A stretch of 64,000 nucleotides of DNA, taken from Adiantum capillus-veneris (taxonomy: Eukaryota > Streptophyta > Polypodiopsida > Polypodiales > Pteridaceae). The notes beneath the pieces were generated by a model. It saw only the letters and a program-made list of their open reading frames with translations. It was not told where the DNA came from and searched no databases. Location of the stretch: assembly GCA_014529385.2 (NCBI GenBank), contig CM043971.1, forward strand, positions 96,947,485-97,011,484, in the 5' to 3' direction. A program made the position numbers and the translations under genes. Shown here one piece after another: positions 34,186 through 46,107 of this stretch. Position 1 is the first letter of the stretch. Every line of letters starts with the position of its first letter.

Positions 34186-35451
34186 AATCACCATGAGTGT
34201 TAGAGACGGCCTCCTCATGGGGTATCCAAGCTATCATATGCATGTGTAGACTCTAAGACTATGGGTGTGCATCCATCAGGGTGGAAAGTGTGATTAGTGG
34301 AGTATGAACCATCACGGGGGAGAGTACACCCGTCTGATATGCCCAACTCATAAAATGAGGATAATGTCGCCCATCGCCTCATGAAGGTATGATGTTTGTA
34401 TGTCTTGATCTAGACGTCACCCATCGCCTCATGAAGGTGTGGCTTCTGGCCTATCATGATTTGGACGTAGTGCTGGATGAATTTCACTGTGACTTGAGAG
34501 TATGTATCAAGTCTATCTCGATCATTGTCAAAACTGTCTAAGTAGCTCATGGTGAATCACTGAGAACATGGAGGCAATGCACTCTCCAGATGTTTCACAA
34601 CGTGATACCAACAATTACTAAAAACATGTCATCTTTGTGATGAGCATCACCCTGTCCTACAATCATTGGACCCTGTCCTACAATCGTTGGAATCATGTCT
34701 AGGGTGCCTCTGTGATTACCTGAGGCAAAAAGCATGAACACTGAGCCCTAAGCCTCTCCCTGAAAAAAGAGATAAGGGCCTACAGAGGGCATCACTCATA
34801 CAATGGAACCCCATGTCACAAAACCAACAAACTGCAACCCTGCTTTGCTGATCAGAGCGCCATTGTTTGCCATACTGCATGGGAAGCCAAAAAACTCCAG
34901 AGACAATGAAGAGGAGACTCTAGTATATGTCAAATACATATGAGGCATGGAGGATTATGACCACTAGAACCAGTCCACGTACCCACTAACGCTCCTGCGT
35001 GCACAACAATCCATAAGAAATATATCATCCTCATCGCAATGTGCAAACGCCATAAGACCCTCCAAAACTGAATGGGAAAAGCATATTGAAGACCCTCATA
35101 ACCACATTCGCACAACTGAGTCGGCCTCTCCGACTGGCATCCTACTAAGAGCGTCCTCCCAATCCTGACAGTGTACTCAAAAAAAGGCACCAAATTGAGA
35201 CGTGTAGGCCACTCCCACTCAACTGGATCCTAGTGCACCTATTTCAAGCAAACTAGCATGGGATGTAAAGTTAGAACAATGTGTGTCAAAACTTAGACTA
35301 GATTTTGACCATGGGATGCAACCAGCTGGAGACTTGAACCTTCTATGAGGCTTGATTTGAAGCACTAGCCTAGATGCAAAAGTTTGGTGGTGGCCATGAC
35401 CCTCCTAGAAGACCCAAGTATTTGTTGAGCCTGATATCTCAACGCGAAAAA

Positions 35452-35538
<87 letters not shown>

Positions 35539-37304
35539 CCTTTTCACACAATGTGAGTCAAAAGATTTGATTGTTTAACTCCATTTACAATTTATGTACC
35601 TTTTTGCCCTTCCTTTAACCAAAATATTCCTTCTACTTTTGCCCATATCAGCCATGTTGAACTCCAACCAGCTAAAGAATGAATTGAAAGACTTTTCTTG
35701 AGCATTGAGATGGACTACTAGATTATATGGAAGCGAGTCTAGGTGTGAGAGATATGTCAAAACACCAGTTTTCACCCCAAAAAAGTAGAACAAACCTAAT
35801 GTTGCTGAACGTACTGTAATTATGATCATAATTTCAAAAATTTACATTGCCATCATGTTTGGAATGTACCAAACCCTAATCTAGACACTTGGATGGTGTC
35901 TATCCGACTCCATATGATAAACATATGCAAAAAGCACTGTTTTGAGACCCAAAAACAACAACAACGAGCTGCAAAACTTCTTGCTACTACTTCTTCTTTG
36001 CAAAAATCAGCAAATGCTTGTTGCACAAGCTCTATACAAGCTGAATATACATGCCTAATCTCAAATCTACAATTTTTCCTTCACTTACATTGTTATATGC
36101 ATGTACACAATGTTGGTGTTGAAGCTATTGTGTACACAAGCAATTCGCTCGCAAAATCGTAATGTGCACACAAGCTCAACTTCAAGTCTGTTACGACTTG
36201 TAGACTCCACGTGTGCATAGCGCACGTGTGTGGAAGGGGTGCATGCAATGAGGAAGGAGGAGATGAGACTGCGTGCAGGTGGACAGAAAAGAAACTTCTT
36301 TATCTCCTTATTCTATTAAATATGTAAAGGATAAGGGGTCAGTGAGTCAATATCAATGCTAGTAGGTGGCTAGCCATAGGCATGTCCACCCCGTCCAAGG
36401 CACATATCAATGTCAGTAGGCGTGTCCATCTCAACCAAGATACATATCACCCTTACTCCAACAAAATACTCATAGAAGGTCGTGCTAGAGGAAGAGTCGT
36501 TTGCAAAGTATTTGTAGCCAAGGTGTGTTGCTATCTCAATCTCACATGGAGTGGGAGTTTCACCATAGTCATTCATATGTTTCAAAAGAGATAGAAAGAC
36601 AACGTTGTTTCTTTCTATTTGGGACCCCAAAACTCCATATAATTATACTTACAAATGTAGCAACGAAACCATGTTTCCCCATTTGACCTAAGTGGAAAGT
36701 ATCTACTACCTCTTGTTGTGGAGGAGTAAGTTACAAAAGTAAAAAGATTTTTTGGACATAATCACGTTAATGAACACTAGCTTTAGTCTACAAATTTTTT
36801 AGTTATAAGTCATACAATATACATTTTTTGCAAGGAATTTGTCTGTGTGTGCATTTCTCATTGAAACTGCATCTATGCATCTTGATTGAAATGGAGGCCT
36901 CTTGTTCGTTATGACCATTGAATATCTCTTGCTTAAAAATACATTAATAACATCAATTAAGTAATTTAATTTTATGTTCCAATTTTTAGTATTTCTTTTG
37001 AATAAATAGTTGAGGACTTCTATCTAGGAGTAGAGAAGGGAAAGATGAAGGCAACAATGTCAATGTTGTAAATAAGAAGGGTGGGTTGCAAAAAACAATT
37101 TGGGGCTCTAGTGTGTGCTATCGTGAGGACACTTAGAGAAGTCTGTTGCAACTTGAAGTGTATGCCCACAAGTAATCTGGCATGCCACTATCCTCCCAAC
37201 CTTGCTCTCATATAGAGCCTCGTGTCAGTGCATACTTGACAAAAGATCCGACCATGCCCTAGGGCCTACCCGCATAGCCACATCCTCAGATCCTGCGACT
37301 TCTA
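34186..37304. other. No recognisable gene
   Basis: Repeated GTCACCCATCGCCTCATGAAGG (34367 and 34417 areas) and scattered short frames, none with a motif I recognise. It contains the G run listed separately. Confidence 0.5.
35452..35537 (+). repeat. 50-base G run followed by (GA)18
   Basis: Fifty uninterrupted G (35452-35501), then GA dinucleotides to about 35537. Confidence 0.97.
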
Positions 37305-37684
37305 CCTCATTACGCCCCCTTGTAGAATTGTCTTTGTCCTCAAAAACAAAGTGTGGAAATTGCTTACAAATACACTATTGTGTTTCCAAGTGGAACCATC
37401 TTCAGGTCTAGCTTGGCGATGTTCATGATGACATGTTCATAACACATGAGAATCAAGTATGCATTGACGTTCGTGTGGAAGACTAGGAGGGTCCATATAG
37501 TCAACCAAAGTGCTTGGATCCATGACATTATCATCAGTGCCAAGGCGCTTCTTTAAGCCCGTAACATGAAACACTCGATGAACATGTGAGATAGAAGGTA
37601 GCTCTACTTGTAGGCTAGTGTACCAACATGTTGGAGAACCTTAAAAGATCCACAATGTCATGGTGAAATCTTAAAAATTGGGCC
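37305..37684 (-). pseudogene. Ty3/gypsy pol C-terminus remnant
   Basis: On the minus strand GPIFKISP...FKVLQHVGTLAYK (integrase GPY/F region) shifts frame to VELPSISHVHRVFHVTGLKKRLG. Then come a stop, RPEDGSTWK (chromodomain-linker-like) and KTILQGGVMR, the usual last residues before the polypurine tract. On the minus strand CAAGGGGGCGTAATGAGG follows, so an LTR probably starts at TGAGGTAG. The rest of pol is absent. Confidence 0.75.
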
Positions 37685-38907
37685 AAAGGTCAAAGCCTAA
37701 AAATGATTTGTCACTTTAAGAAAAACTAAGCCATCTTTCTCAAAGGAGATTTGCCGTTGTTTTTCATTGGCATACTACGATATCGGTCTTGAGTTTTTAG
37801 GCATACTTACAATATCGGTGTTGAGTTTTTAGGCTTGCAGTTTTTGTTGCATGCTTTTGGAAATTGAGCAAGTAGATTCTTAATTGCGAAAAATCCTCTC
37901 TCTCTCTCTCTCTCTCTCCCCCCCCCCCCCCACAACACATACACATAGCAGAGCACAAGACAATTTTGATGATTGTGTAAGAACTTCAAATATTACATAC
38001 TTATAAACTGTATAAAATCTAGTTATAAATAAGCCAAGTGACAATTGTTGCAGAAACCACCCATACATCAATCATAAGATAAAAGAAGAGGGACTTGCAC
38101 ATATGTGAAAATATTCTTATATAAAAAATAAAATAATTACATTTACATCAATCAACGTCAATTGAAAATTATTTATGTGGTTACAAAATAGTGAAATGAA
38201 CACCTCCCTCTTGGAAAAAATTAAATGTCAAGACAACAAAACTCAAATGTGTAGTCAAAGAAAGATATAAACGACATACGCTCAAGTACACTTGGACGGG
38301 ACTTGGACCTACAATCAAATGTCTAGACAACAAAGCACATGACGCTCATAAGCCAACAAATTAAAACAAAAAGAGCATATGCTCAAGTACATCAGAGGTG
38401 AGGCAATTGAGATGGGCAAAATAATGAGGACAACTTGCATATATGCCCATGTGAAACAAGGGTAGCTATTACTAAATTGACTACTTATTGAGCATTTCCT
38501 TGTGTACGCTTATGTCAATAAATTGTTTAGTTTATTTAAATCCAAGGACGTCTGGGATTGTGTGTTTGTGCGTTGTGAGTATTGCATTCATTTCGACTCA
38601 TCCTCTCCCTTACAAGTCTAAGGTTTAAGGTATTGTTTTCTTAAGAATTGAGGAGAAAGGTAGTTCTCTCACTAAGAAAAACTAAGAGAGGTAATTCTCT
38701 CAATGAAAGACGAGAGGCGTGATCCTTTGGAAGTGAGGAGGGAGCCCTTTTTGTTTTTGTCTCTGTAAGGCCAAAGATAGCACAAACTTTAATGTGGAAG
38801 TCAAACTCAAAATTGAGGCCCAAGGCAATCTAATGACCTTGCCTTGTTTATGGTTCAAGGTGGATGTGAAGACCATAAGTTAAGAATAGACCCCAAAAAG
38901 ACATGCT
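37685..38907. other. No intact gene; possible retroelement debris
   Basis: A CT/C-run microsatellite lies at 37896-37931. The region 38640-38900 may be the degraded end of a pol ORF before the LTR start, but I cannot read a convincing frame. Confidence 0.35.
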
Positions 38908-39789
38908 GAGGACATTTTTGAAATATCTCACGGTAGAAAGCTGACCTCTAAAAACGGCCAATGTGGGCTAACAAAAACAATGAGATCTACAACTTTTGTG
39001 CTGGATTTTCGTCCACTCCAGCAACAAAAGTAGAGTAGTCTAAACTTGGCGTTGTAGAGTAGGGTCGTGTGAAAGCCAAATTTAGTATAAAGTTCAACTT
39101 TTTCAATCTTGGCACCCTGGTCTCTATCTAAGAATGGAGCTCTTGGAGCCTATAAAAGATAGGCATCCCCTTGGGTGTAGAAGAGGTGAACAAAGCATCA
39201 TTTTGCATACACACAACATGGGAAGAGTGGATGCATCGACTCTCACAAAGGGGACTCGAATCTCTGCTGAAACCATGTCCCAAGAAGAGAGTCCTACACT
39301 TATTGTGTAGGAGAGAAGGAGAGAAGCCAAGAAGAACAAAGGTGCCAACTCTTAAGCTGTGCAAGTGCTAGCGAGTTGTACACTATGCAAGGATATACGT
39401 GACGCTAAAACTTTGCTGCAGCCAAAGCTCCAAGAAGAGAGTCCTACACATATTGTGCAGGAGAGAGGGAGATAATTCCAAAGGTGCCAACTCTCAAGTT
39501 TTAAAAGCGCTAACCGGTAGTAGACTGTGCAAGGACTTATAATCTTGTTATTGTAAGATCTACAAGCTAAAAACTTGTTATGTGTAATGGAGGAGCTTGC
39601 TCCTTGACAATAATATAACTCCACAAGGGGGGAATGGCCCATCTTCCAATCCCTAGTGCAGTGTCAATCTCTCTCTTGAGTCTCTATCTCTCTCTTTCTC
39701 TCATCTATTCTCTCTTTTCCATCCTGATATACATCATATATCTCTTATCTATTTAGGAAGCCCAAGCGTGTATCTCGGAGTTTATAGTA
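38908..39789 (+). repeat. Probable LTR with internal duplication
   Basis: It lies directly upstream of a primer binding site. A TATA-type box (CCTATAAAAG) is at 39149-39158. It carries an imperfect tandem duplication of about 149 bp (CAAGAAGAGAGTCCTACAC at 39281 and 39430). The left end at TGAGGACATTT is tentative. Confidence 0.5.
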
Positions 39790-39790
39790 G

Positions 39791-39802
39791 TGGTATGAGA
39801 AC
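39791..39802 (+). other. Primer binding site (initiator-Met type, mutated)
   Basis: TGGTATGAGAAC resembles the plant initiator tRNA-Met site TGGTATCAGAGC with two mismatches, just after the LTR. Confidence 0.6.
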
Positions 39803-40041
39803 AAGTCTCTTTACATCTCTCAAAGTAAACGCGACCCTTGCAAGAAGACTGTGAAGATGGCAGTTGATGAAGTGCCTACAAGTGAGAAATTACAAGCTCA
39901 ATTGATGGAGTGTCATAGCTTATTTGAGAGTCAAGTCATTGAAAACCTAAGGGCAAGGGAAGAAGATAATTATGAAGGACTGAACCCTTCAAAAAGATGG
40001 CAATACTAGAGGAAACACCAGTGCATGCATTGAAGGTGTAG

Positions 40042-42110
40042 GTGCAAAGCATCCAGATGTTGAGCAGATTCCTAAACAAAAGAACGAATCTCGAGTCCAG
40101 AAGAGTAAGAAGACCTCACCTCAAGTGGGGTGGAGAAGCAGGGGGTCATCTCCCTCAGCAACCAACCACTGCCGCGATTACTCCAATTCCTCCTCCTCTT
40201 TATCAGCTTCTAGTTCATACTATCTTGGTTCTAAGTCTCTAGCAATCCCCAAACGGATAAAGAGGAACAATAAGAGGAGTAAACTCAAGAAGACTAAGAC
40301 ATTCAAGTCTGGGGATAAGAACATAGGGTTTGACTCTCACTTCAAGAAGAGAGATCCTGCTAAGGCGTTAGCCTTTGTCAAGCAGTTTGAAGTTGCTTTC
40401 TCTCATGGTAATTTCTTGGAAAACTCTAAGGTCAGGCATGTAGGCATGCACTTGAAAGACACCACTAGCAATTGATGGTTGACTCTCGTTTTGGAGGGAA
40501 GGAACCTTGGGAAAAGTTCAAGAAGAAATTTTATGCTCAGTTCTTGCCTCTTGATTTTGAGAATGATGTCGAGAAGGAGTGGGATTGGCTAGGCCAAAAA
40601 GAGCATGAGAAGGTCACTAACCATGTGGACAAGTCCTGGTCTACTCTTCTCAAGGTTACTCCTTTCATAAAGATTAGCAAAACAAAGATAATAAAAGGAA
40701 GATCGAAGTTGGAGATGAGTTCTTACAAAGCCAAACAAGAGAAACTCTATGATCAACCAAGTGACAGGACTAACCAAAGAAGACCTGCCTCTCCTCGTGA
40801 CCAATATTCAAATCCAAAGGGTAACAAAAACAAGTTCAATTATCTCTCACCGTATGAGATACAAAAGTACAAGAGGAAGGAAAGTGCTTTCTTTGTGGTG
40901 AGTTAGGGCATATAAAGCCTAGCTGTTCTCACAAAAGGAAGGAATCCAATGTGATAAGAGAGCCTCCTCAGACATCCTCAAATTCTATTCCAAATGTGCA
41001 AGCTAACACTCATTTAATTGAGAACAAGAGACAATCTTAAAGGGTTGGGGGAAACTTAACAATCAATGAGTTTTGATACTCTTTGATCCAGGATTCACAT
41101 ATAATTTTATGTCAGTAGATACTGCTGAGAGATTACAAACTCCATTAGATCAGTTGGGACCATCAATTGGATCTAGTTCAGCATTTGAAGGAATTAAAAC
41201 CAATTCTACTCCTATCCCGGGGAAGTTAAACCTTAGAATTGGAGATTACCGCGACCAATAATTTTTTCTACTCACACCCATTCATAATTGTGATGTTATT
41301 TGAGGTATACTTTGGAACTACAAAATTAGACCTCTTCTTGATTTTGTTAAGGAGACTCTTACTTTCAATTTAAGGGTCAGAATATAGTATGTACAACTGA
41401 TGCTAGAGATTGGCATATTCCAAAGGTTAGTCATGTTAGCATTTCTGTGAGGAAATAAAGAAAGTCGTTTCTACGTACATGCTTTTTGTGAGAGATTCAA
41501 AAGTAACTAATGATTCAAGGGCACTTGATGCCTCTAATGCACAAACAACATCAACTAATGCTTCTAAGTCTCAAACTTCAAAAGAAGCCCTCTCTAAACT
41601 GCTAAAGCAAAACATGATATTGTTCAGCATTATGAAGATTGTTTTAGGGGATTCACTCCCAAAAAAGTTACCTCCAAAATGCCCAAAAGATCACACAATT
41701 GATCTTATCCCAAGCACTTCACTACCGAACCAAGCACCTTACCGAGTAAGCGCAAGTTAGCAAGAGGAGATTCTAAAACAAGTAAATGAACCATTGGAAA
41801 AAGGATTAGCTCAATCTAGCTCTTCTCATATTGCTCTCCAGTCCTACTTGTTCAAAAGAAAGACGGTTCTTTTAGTATGTGCATAGACTACAAGTCTTTG
41901 AACAATATCACAATCAAGAATCTTTTTCCTATCCCAAAGATGGATGATTTCTTGGATAAGTTGCAAGGGGCTAGTATCTTTGGTCACATTGATCTCAAGA
42001 GCGGCTATCACCAGATATGGATAGCACCTAAAGATGTTCATAAGATAGCTTTTTGTACAACATTTGGGCTATTTGAGTTCTTAGTCATGCAATTTGGTCT
42101 CAAGGTATCA
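40042..42110 (+). pseudogene. Ty3/gypsy gag-protease-RT fragment
   Basis: In order on the plus strand: a basic/Ser-rich gag (KKRDPAKALAFVKQF; WEKFKKKFYAQFLP), broken by a stop at 40473-40475. A zinc knuckle CFLCGELGHIKPSC near 40888-40930 is reached only after a frame change. Then come a protease-like segment (ILFDPGFTYNFMS, catalytic DSG-type motif changed to DPG) and RT with CIDYKSLNNITIKNLFPIP and HIDLKSGYHQIWI. RT ends near 42110 before its catalytic YxDD box. RNase H and integrase are missing. Part of a plus-strand element whose LTR and primer site lie just upstream. Confidence 0.82.
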
Positions 42111-42321
42111 GACGGTTTTTTGAGTGAGCATAAAGCTAATTTTTAGCTCCCGAACGCTTGCCAACTTGCCTCTTGTACATATGTGTACATAGCTTGTTGC
42201 ACTTTGGGAGTGGTTTATTACAACAGTTGTACAAAGGCTTGCTTTTTTCTATTTGTTTGCTAAAGCTTTTGGGTTTTATGAGTCTCTGGAAGATGGATTT
42301 TGATGAGTGCTCATACTCTAC

Positions 42322-44369
42322 AATGCCCATCTTTCTTTGGGGTGACTACTACAAGGCTCACCCATTGAGCATTATCCATTGGCACAATGAACCCTGCATC
42401 CAAAAGCTTATCCACTTCTTCCTTTAAGGCATAAATCTTCTCCTTGCCCATCCTCCTTAACTTCTGTCTGATTGGTTTTGCCCCTTCAGCTAGCTCGATC
42501 TTCACAAGATCCCCAACAAAACCCCTTATTTCCTGATATGAGGTAATGAAAAGATTTGAAACCTGTCCAACATTGCTAAGCACTCCCTTCTTTCTCCTTG
42601 TGTCAAATTAGTACTCAACATATTTTGAATCAACTATTTCTTCACTGGTAGTTCTTGTTTAGGTTGCATCAACTCTTCAAGTTGCTCTAAACATCTTGAA
42701 GCATTTATATTCCCTGATAATTGCAGCCCTTTACTAACTTCTCTATGTTCCTTGTCCAACAACAAGAATGACACTTCACCCTCATCACTGGAAATTGAAG
42801 TAGTGCTACTTTCTGAGTCTTCAGAACTATCATCACTGGTAGTTTCAGACTCATCATTCTCACTCACATCTTCAAGTGCCATAGGTTGTTTGGTAGTCAT
42901 ATCAGACACCCTCTTTTCACCCTTCTTGCCATGCACACCGATTGTGCCCTTGCCCCAATCTTGCACGTCACCAACAACTCTCAACCAAGGTCGTCCCAAA
43001 ATGCGAGGAAAGGCTCCTAAACCAGCTGGCATAACATGAAAGTTCACCATAACTTTCACGTTAAAGACTTCAACTTCACAATTCTTGATCATCCCCAAAC
43101 ATTTCACCTTGGCATGGTTTGCTAGTAGAATCTGAAACCTAGAGCTTCTACATGTAATGAGACCAAGTCTCTCGACACATGACTGTATGATCACAGAAAC
43201 TTGAGCACCTCCATCGATGTAGGCTTCTCCCATGCCCACACCTTTGTGCCAAACGTTCACCATAGGACATATGTCGGGTAACTCTCCCACAGACAACACT
43301 CTGACTTGTCCATGCTTCGGCACTTTTTCTAGATTCACTAATGACTCCCATTGCCTTTTAATTTTGGGCACCATATTCATCAACTGTCCAAAAGTACAAT
43401 CTACTTTCCTCCCAATCAGGTCTTCCTTTAAACTTCAAGATGTTTGGCCTTCTCCCAAAGGCAAATCTACCACTTCAAATCGTCTACAAGGCTTTCTCTT
43501 TCTCTTGGCTTTCGTATCTTCACCCTCCTTGTCCTTCCCTTTCTTTCTACTAGGCCCTGGTGTTGCATAGATTTCCCTCTCTCTTTTGCCTATTGGCAAC
43601 ACATCTGCGTCTTTCTTTTCTACCCGTAAAATACCCACATGACCACTAGAGGTTGAGGCTTGATTTTCCTGTCCAGTACCTTGATCACCCCGTATATCCA
43701 ATGCATAATCATTAGCTCTGTTAGGAATCTGCCGAGGAAGTGGAAACATATCCCGTCCCATCGCTGTTGGCTTTGGCCAATAAGTGTTGATGTGACCAAG
43801 CTCACCACAATTATAACAAGTTGGAATGACCCATATTCATTAGGCCTTTGATATTTCCATTCTTTCTCTGTGGCAATGGCGATTGCCTCCTCGAAGGTGG
43901 CGGGCCTTTTCAGCTCAACTTTGAACTTCAAGCTTTCTTTTCGGTTTGCGACAAAACGATCCTTATTTAACATGGATGGAGGGATCTCATTACCCAAAGC
44001 CCGAGCCCATTTATCCCATAAACGGGTTAACTGCATGACAAAATCATCAACACTTTGATTAGCCCTTTGAGTGTATCCCGAAATTTCATGCCAAACTTCA
44101 TCTGGTACATTGATGGATCGGTATTGTGCCAGGAAAGCTTGCTTCACACGATTTTAGTCCAAAACCACCCCTGGGTTTTGTGCTTGCATCAACTCCTTAA
44201 AACTGTGCAACCAAACTTTTGCCTCATCTTGTAAACTATATTGCAGCAGCCGCAACAATATAGCTTGATCTAGTATATTGCGCAGTAAGCAATTGACTTC
44301 CAACTTTTCAATAAACATTTGTGTATTTTCATTAGGCAATCCATGAAACTGTGGGAACTCGTCTGCCAT
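42322..44369 (-). pseudogene. Gypsy gag-protease-RT start, downstream copy
   Basis: ATG at 44369 opens MADEFPQFHGLPNEN, homologous to the gag start at 15959. There is a TAG at 44154-44156, then gag to YNCGELGHIN, where the last zinc-knuckle Cys is replaced. After a frameshift comes the Lys/Glu-rich linker. The protease has YIDGGAQVSVI near 43200. RT begins RQKLRRMGKEK...LLDAGFIVPMDNAQWVS and ends near 42322 at unrelated sequence. Several frame breaks make it non-functional. Confidence 0.82.
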
Positions 44370-44663
44370 GTTTGATTGCCACAAAAACACTTACATGTGA
44401 CGTCCAAAACTCAAGGAATGTCGATGGATCGCTCCAGTACCTAATCCACCTCACACTGGGTAACCCAGCCCCCAGTGCTTGGCTTCACAAAACCTCACGA
44501 CCCTCTTTAGGCTACAATCCAATTATACGACCGCCTCAAGTGTTGTCCACAATTTGCACATACATAGGCGGTATTCGATAAGGACCCACATCCCTTTTAC
44601 ATTCAATGCCTGCTGAATAGACATATTTCACAGGAATTGGAGCATAGGAGCCCTTGCTCCTCC

Positions 44664-44681
44664 GTGGGGGCACCAAAATGA
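44664..44681 (-). other. Primer binding site candidate (TGGTGCCCCCAC)
   Basis: Same site as at 17001-17019, directly inside the shared LTR. Confidence 0.6.
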
Positions 44682-45904
44682 TGTTAGCATGCAAACAAGA
44701 AGGAAAATGAGAACCCCTATAGCCTTGCACACACCACACTGTCGAAAAGAAACACCACAAAGCTGCGGAAAATACCTATGTCGAACACCTGTAGAGTCGG
44801 GCGAAAAACAGCCCTAACCCAAACCATGATGAAAATTGATGAAATCCAAGACCATAAAGATGAATCTTGTGTTGTGTATACCTCCGTAGAGTATCCATAT
44901 GCTTGATTTCAACAATAGACGAGAGAGTTACAAGCTTTTGAAGTTGGGGTATCTGTCAAAAGCTCCCAAAAAGCTAGTCTCTGTTATGAAAAAGGATGTG
45001 CAGGGAATTGCAACTATTAAAAGGGTATTTTTTTGGATCTTATCCCAAGGGATTTTCTCTCTCTTCTTAGCCGACATCATTTCCCCGTTTGGGCACCTTT
45101 TAATTGGTCCATTTTAGGCCATTTTTGGGTGAAAAATGAGTTGTTGGCCAGTTTTTGACCAAGGCAAGTGGGAAAAGGGGATGTCTAGTTGACCAAAAGG
45201 GTGGCCAGGTGCTTGGGCAGCTGGTGTGGACTGAGAATGGTGCACCCACTCTCCCCCAACGCCCATGAGCCCTCACAAGGAAGGCAAGGAAGCTCCATTA
45301 GCTCCTTGGATACATCCTTAGGGGGTCCTTATACCCTCCAAGTTCCACTTGCTCCCCCCATGTGGGATTACTCCATTGCCACTTGGCACCATCCTCCAAC
45401 CTCCCCACTTAAACCAATGAGTTTTCTATTTTTCCCCCCACATCGAGGAGTCTTGGCGGAGGTGTGGCGGATGACTGTGAGCACCGAATGCGATGCTGTA
45501 AAGCCCGGCTCGGAGCTTATCACTTCGGCTATTTCGAAAAATCCTTGGCCACACCTTTTATAATTAAATCCATCAAATCAACCCACTTTACTTTCTTCGC
45601 ATGCATTCGCACCCACTTTCCAAGTAAGGAAACGCCCACTTCGAATACATGTAACTTTATGATGTATGAGTCCAATTCACCGGCTCTCAAGGATGATTGA
45701 GAGTACTTATTGAAAACCACCTTTTAAGAGTTTGAAAAACCCAAAAATCTTGCAAATGAATAAGCAAAACCAAGCCTTTATACATAATTTTACAAGAGCA
45801 CTCTGAAAACTCAAAGCATTATGTACATCTATGTACTTGAGGATAGTGAGCAAGCTTTTTGGCATGACTTAGTGACTTCATGATTATCCAAAAAATGCTT
45901 GACA
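44682..45904 (-). repeat. Shared LTR of the tandem gypsy pair
   Basis: The plus strand starts TGTTAGCATG next to the primer site and ends AATGCTTGACA. Beyond it lies the inverse of a purine tract (ccccccttgactcc), so integrase lies on one side and gag on the other. Its ends resemble those of the LTR at 10936-12074. Confidence 0.75.
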
Positions 45905-46107
45905 TAGCTTGCCAACCCCCCCTTGACTCCTTAGTCATTCATGACAAGCAGTGGTCCCTAGGGTGAATAACTGCTGCATTTCATTCCCCAGAAACCTCAC
46001 CCACCTTTTGAGATGTCTCCACATTGTGTCCTTCTATTGATAGCATTTCTTCAGTCACAATTGTAATCAAATGTGCCGGATACTTCTGCAATATGTAACC
46101 ATTAACA

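Noticed and set aside
35365-35556. Open frames of poly-Gly or poly-Pro
   Set aside because: Direct translation of the G50/(GA)18 run on either strand.
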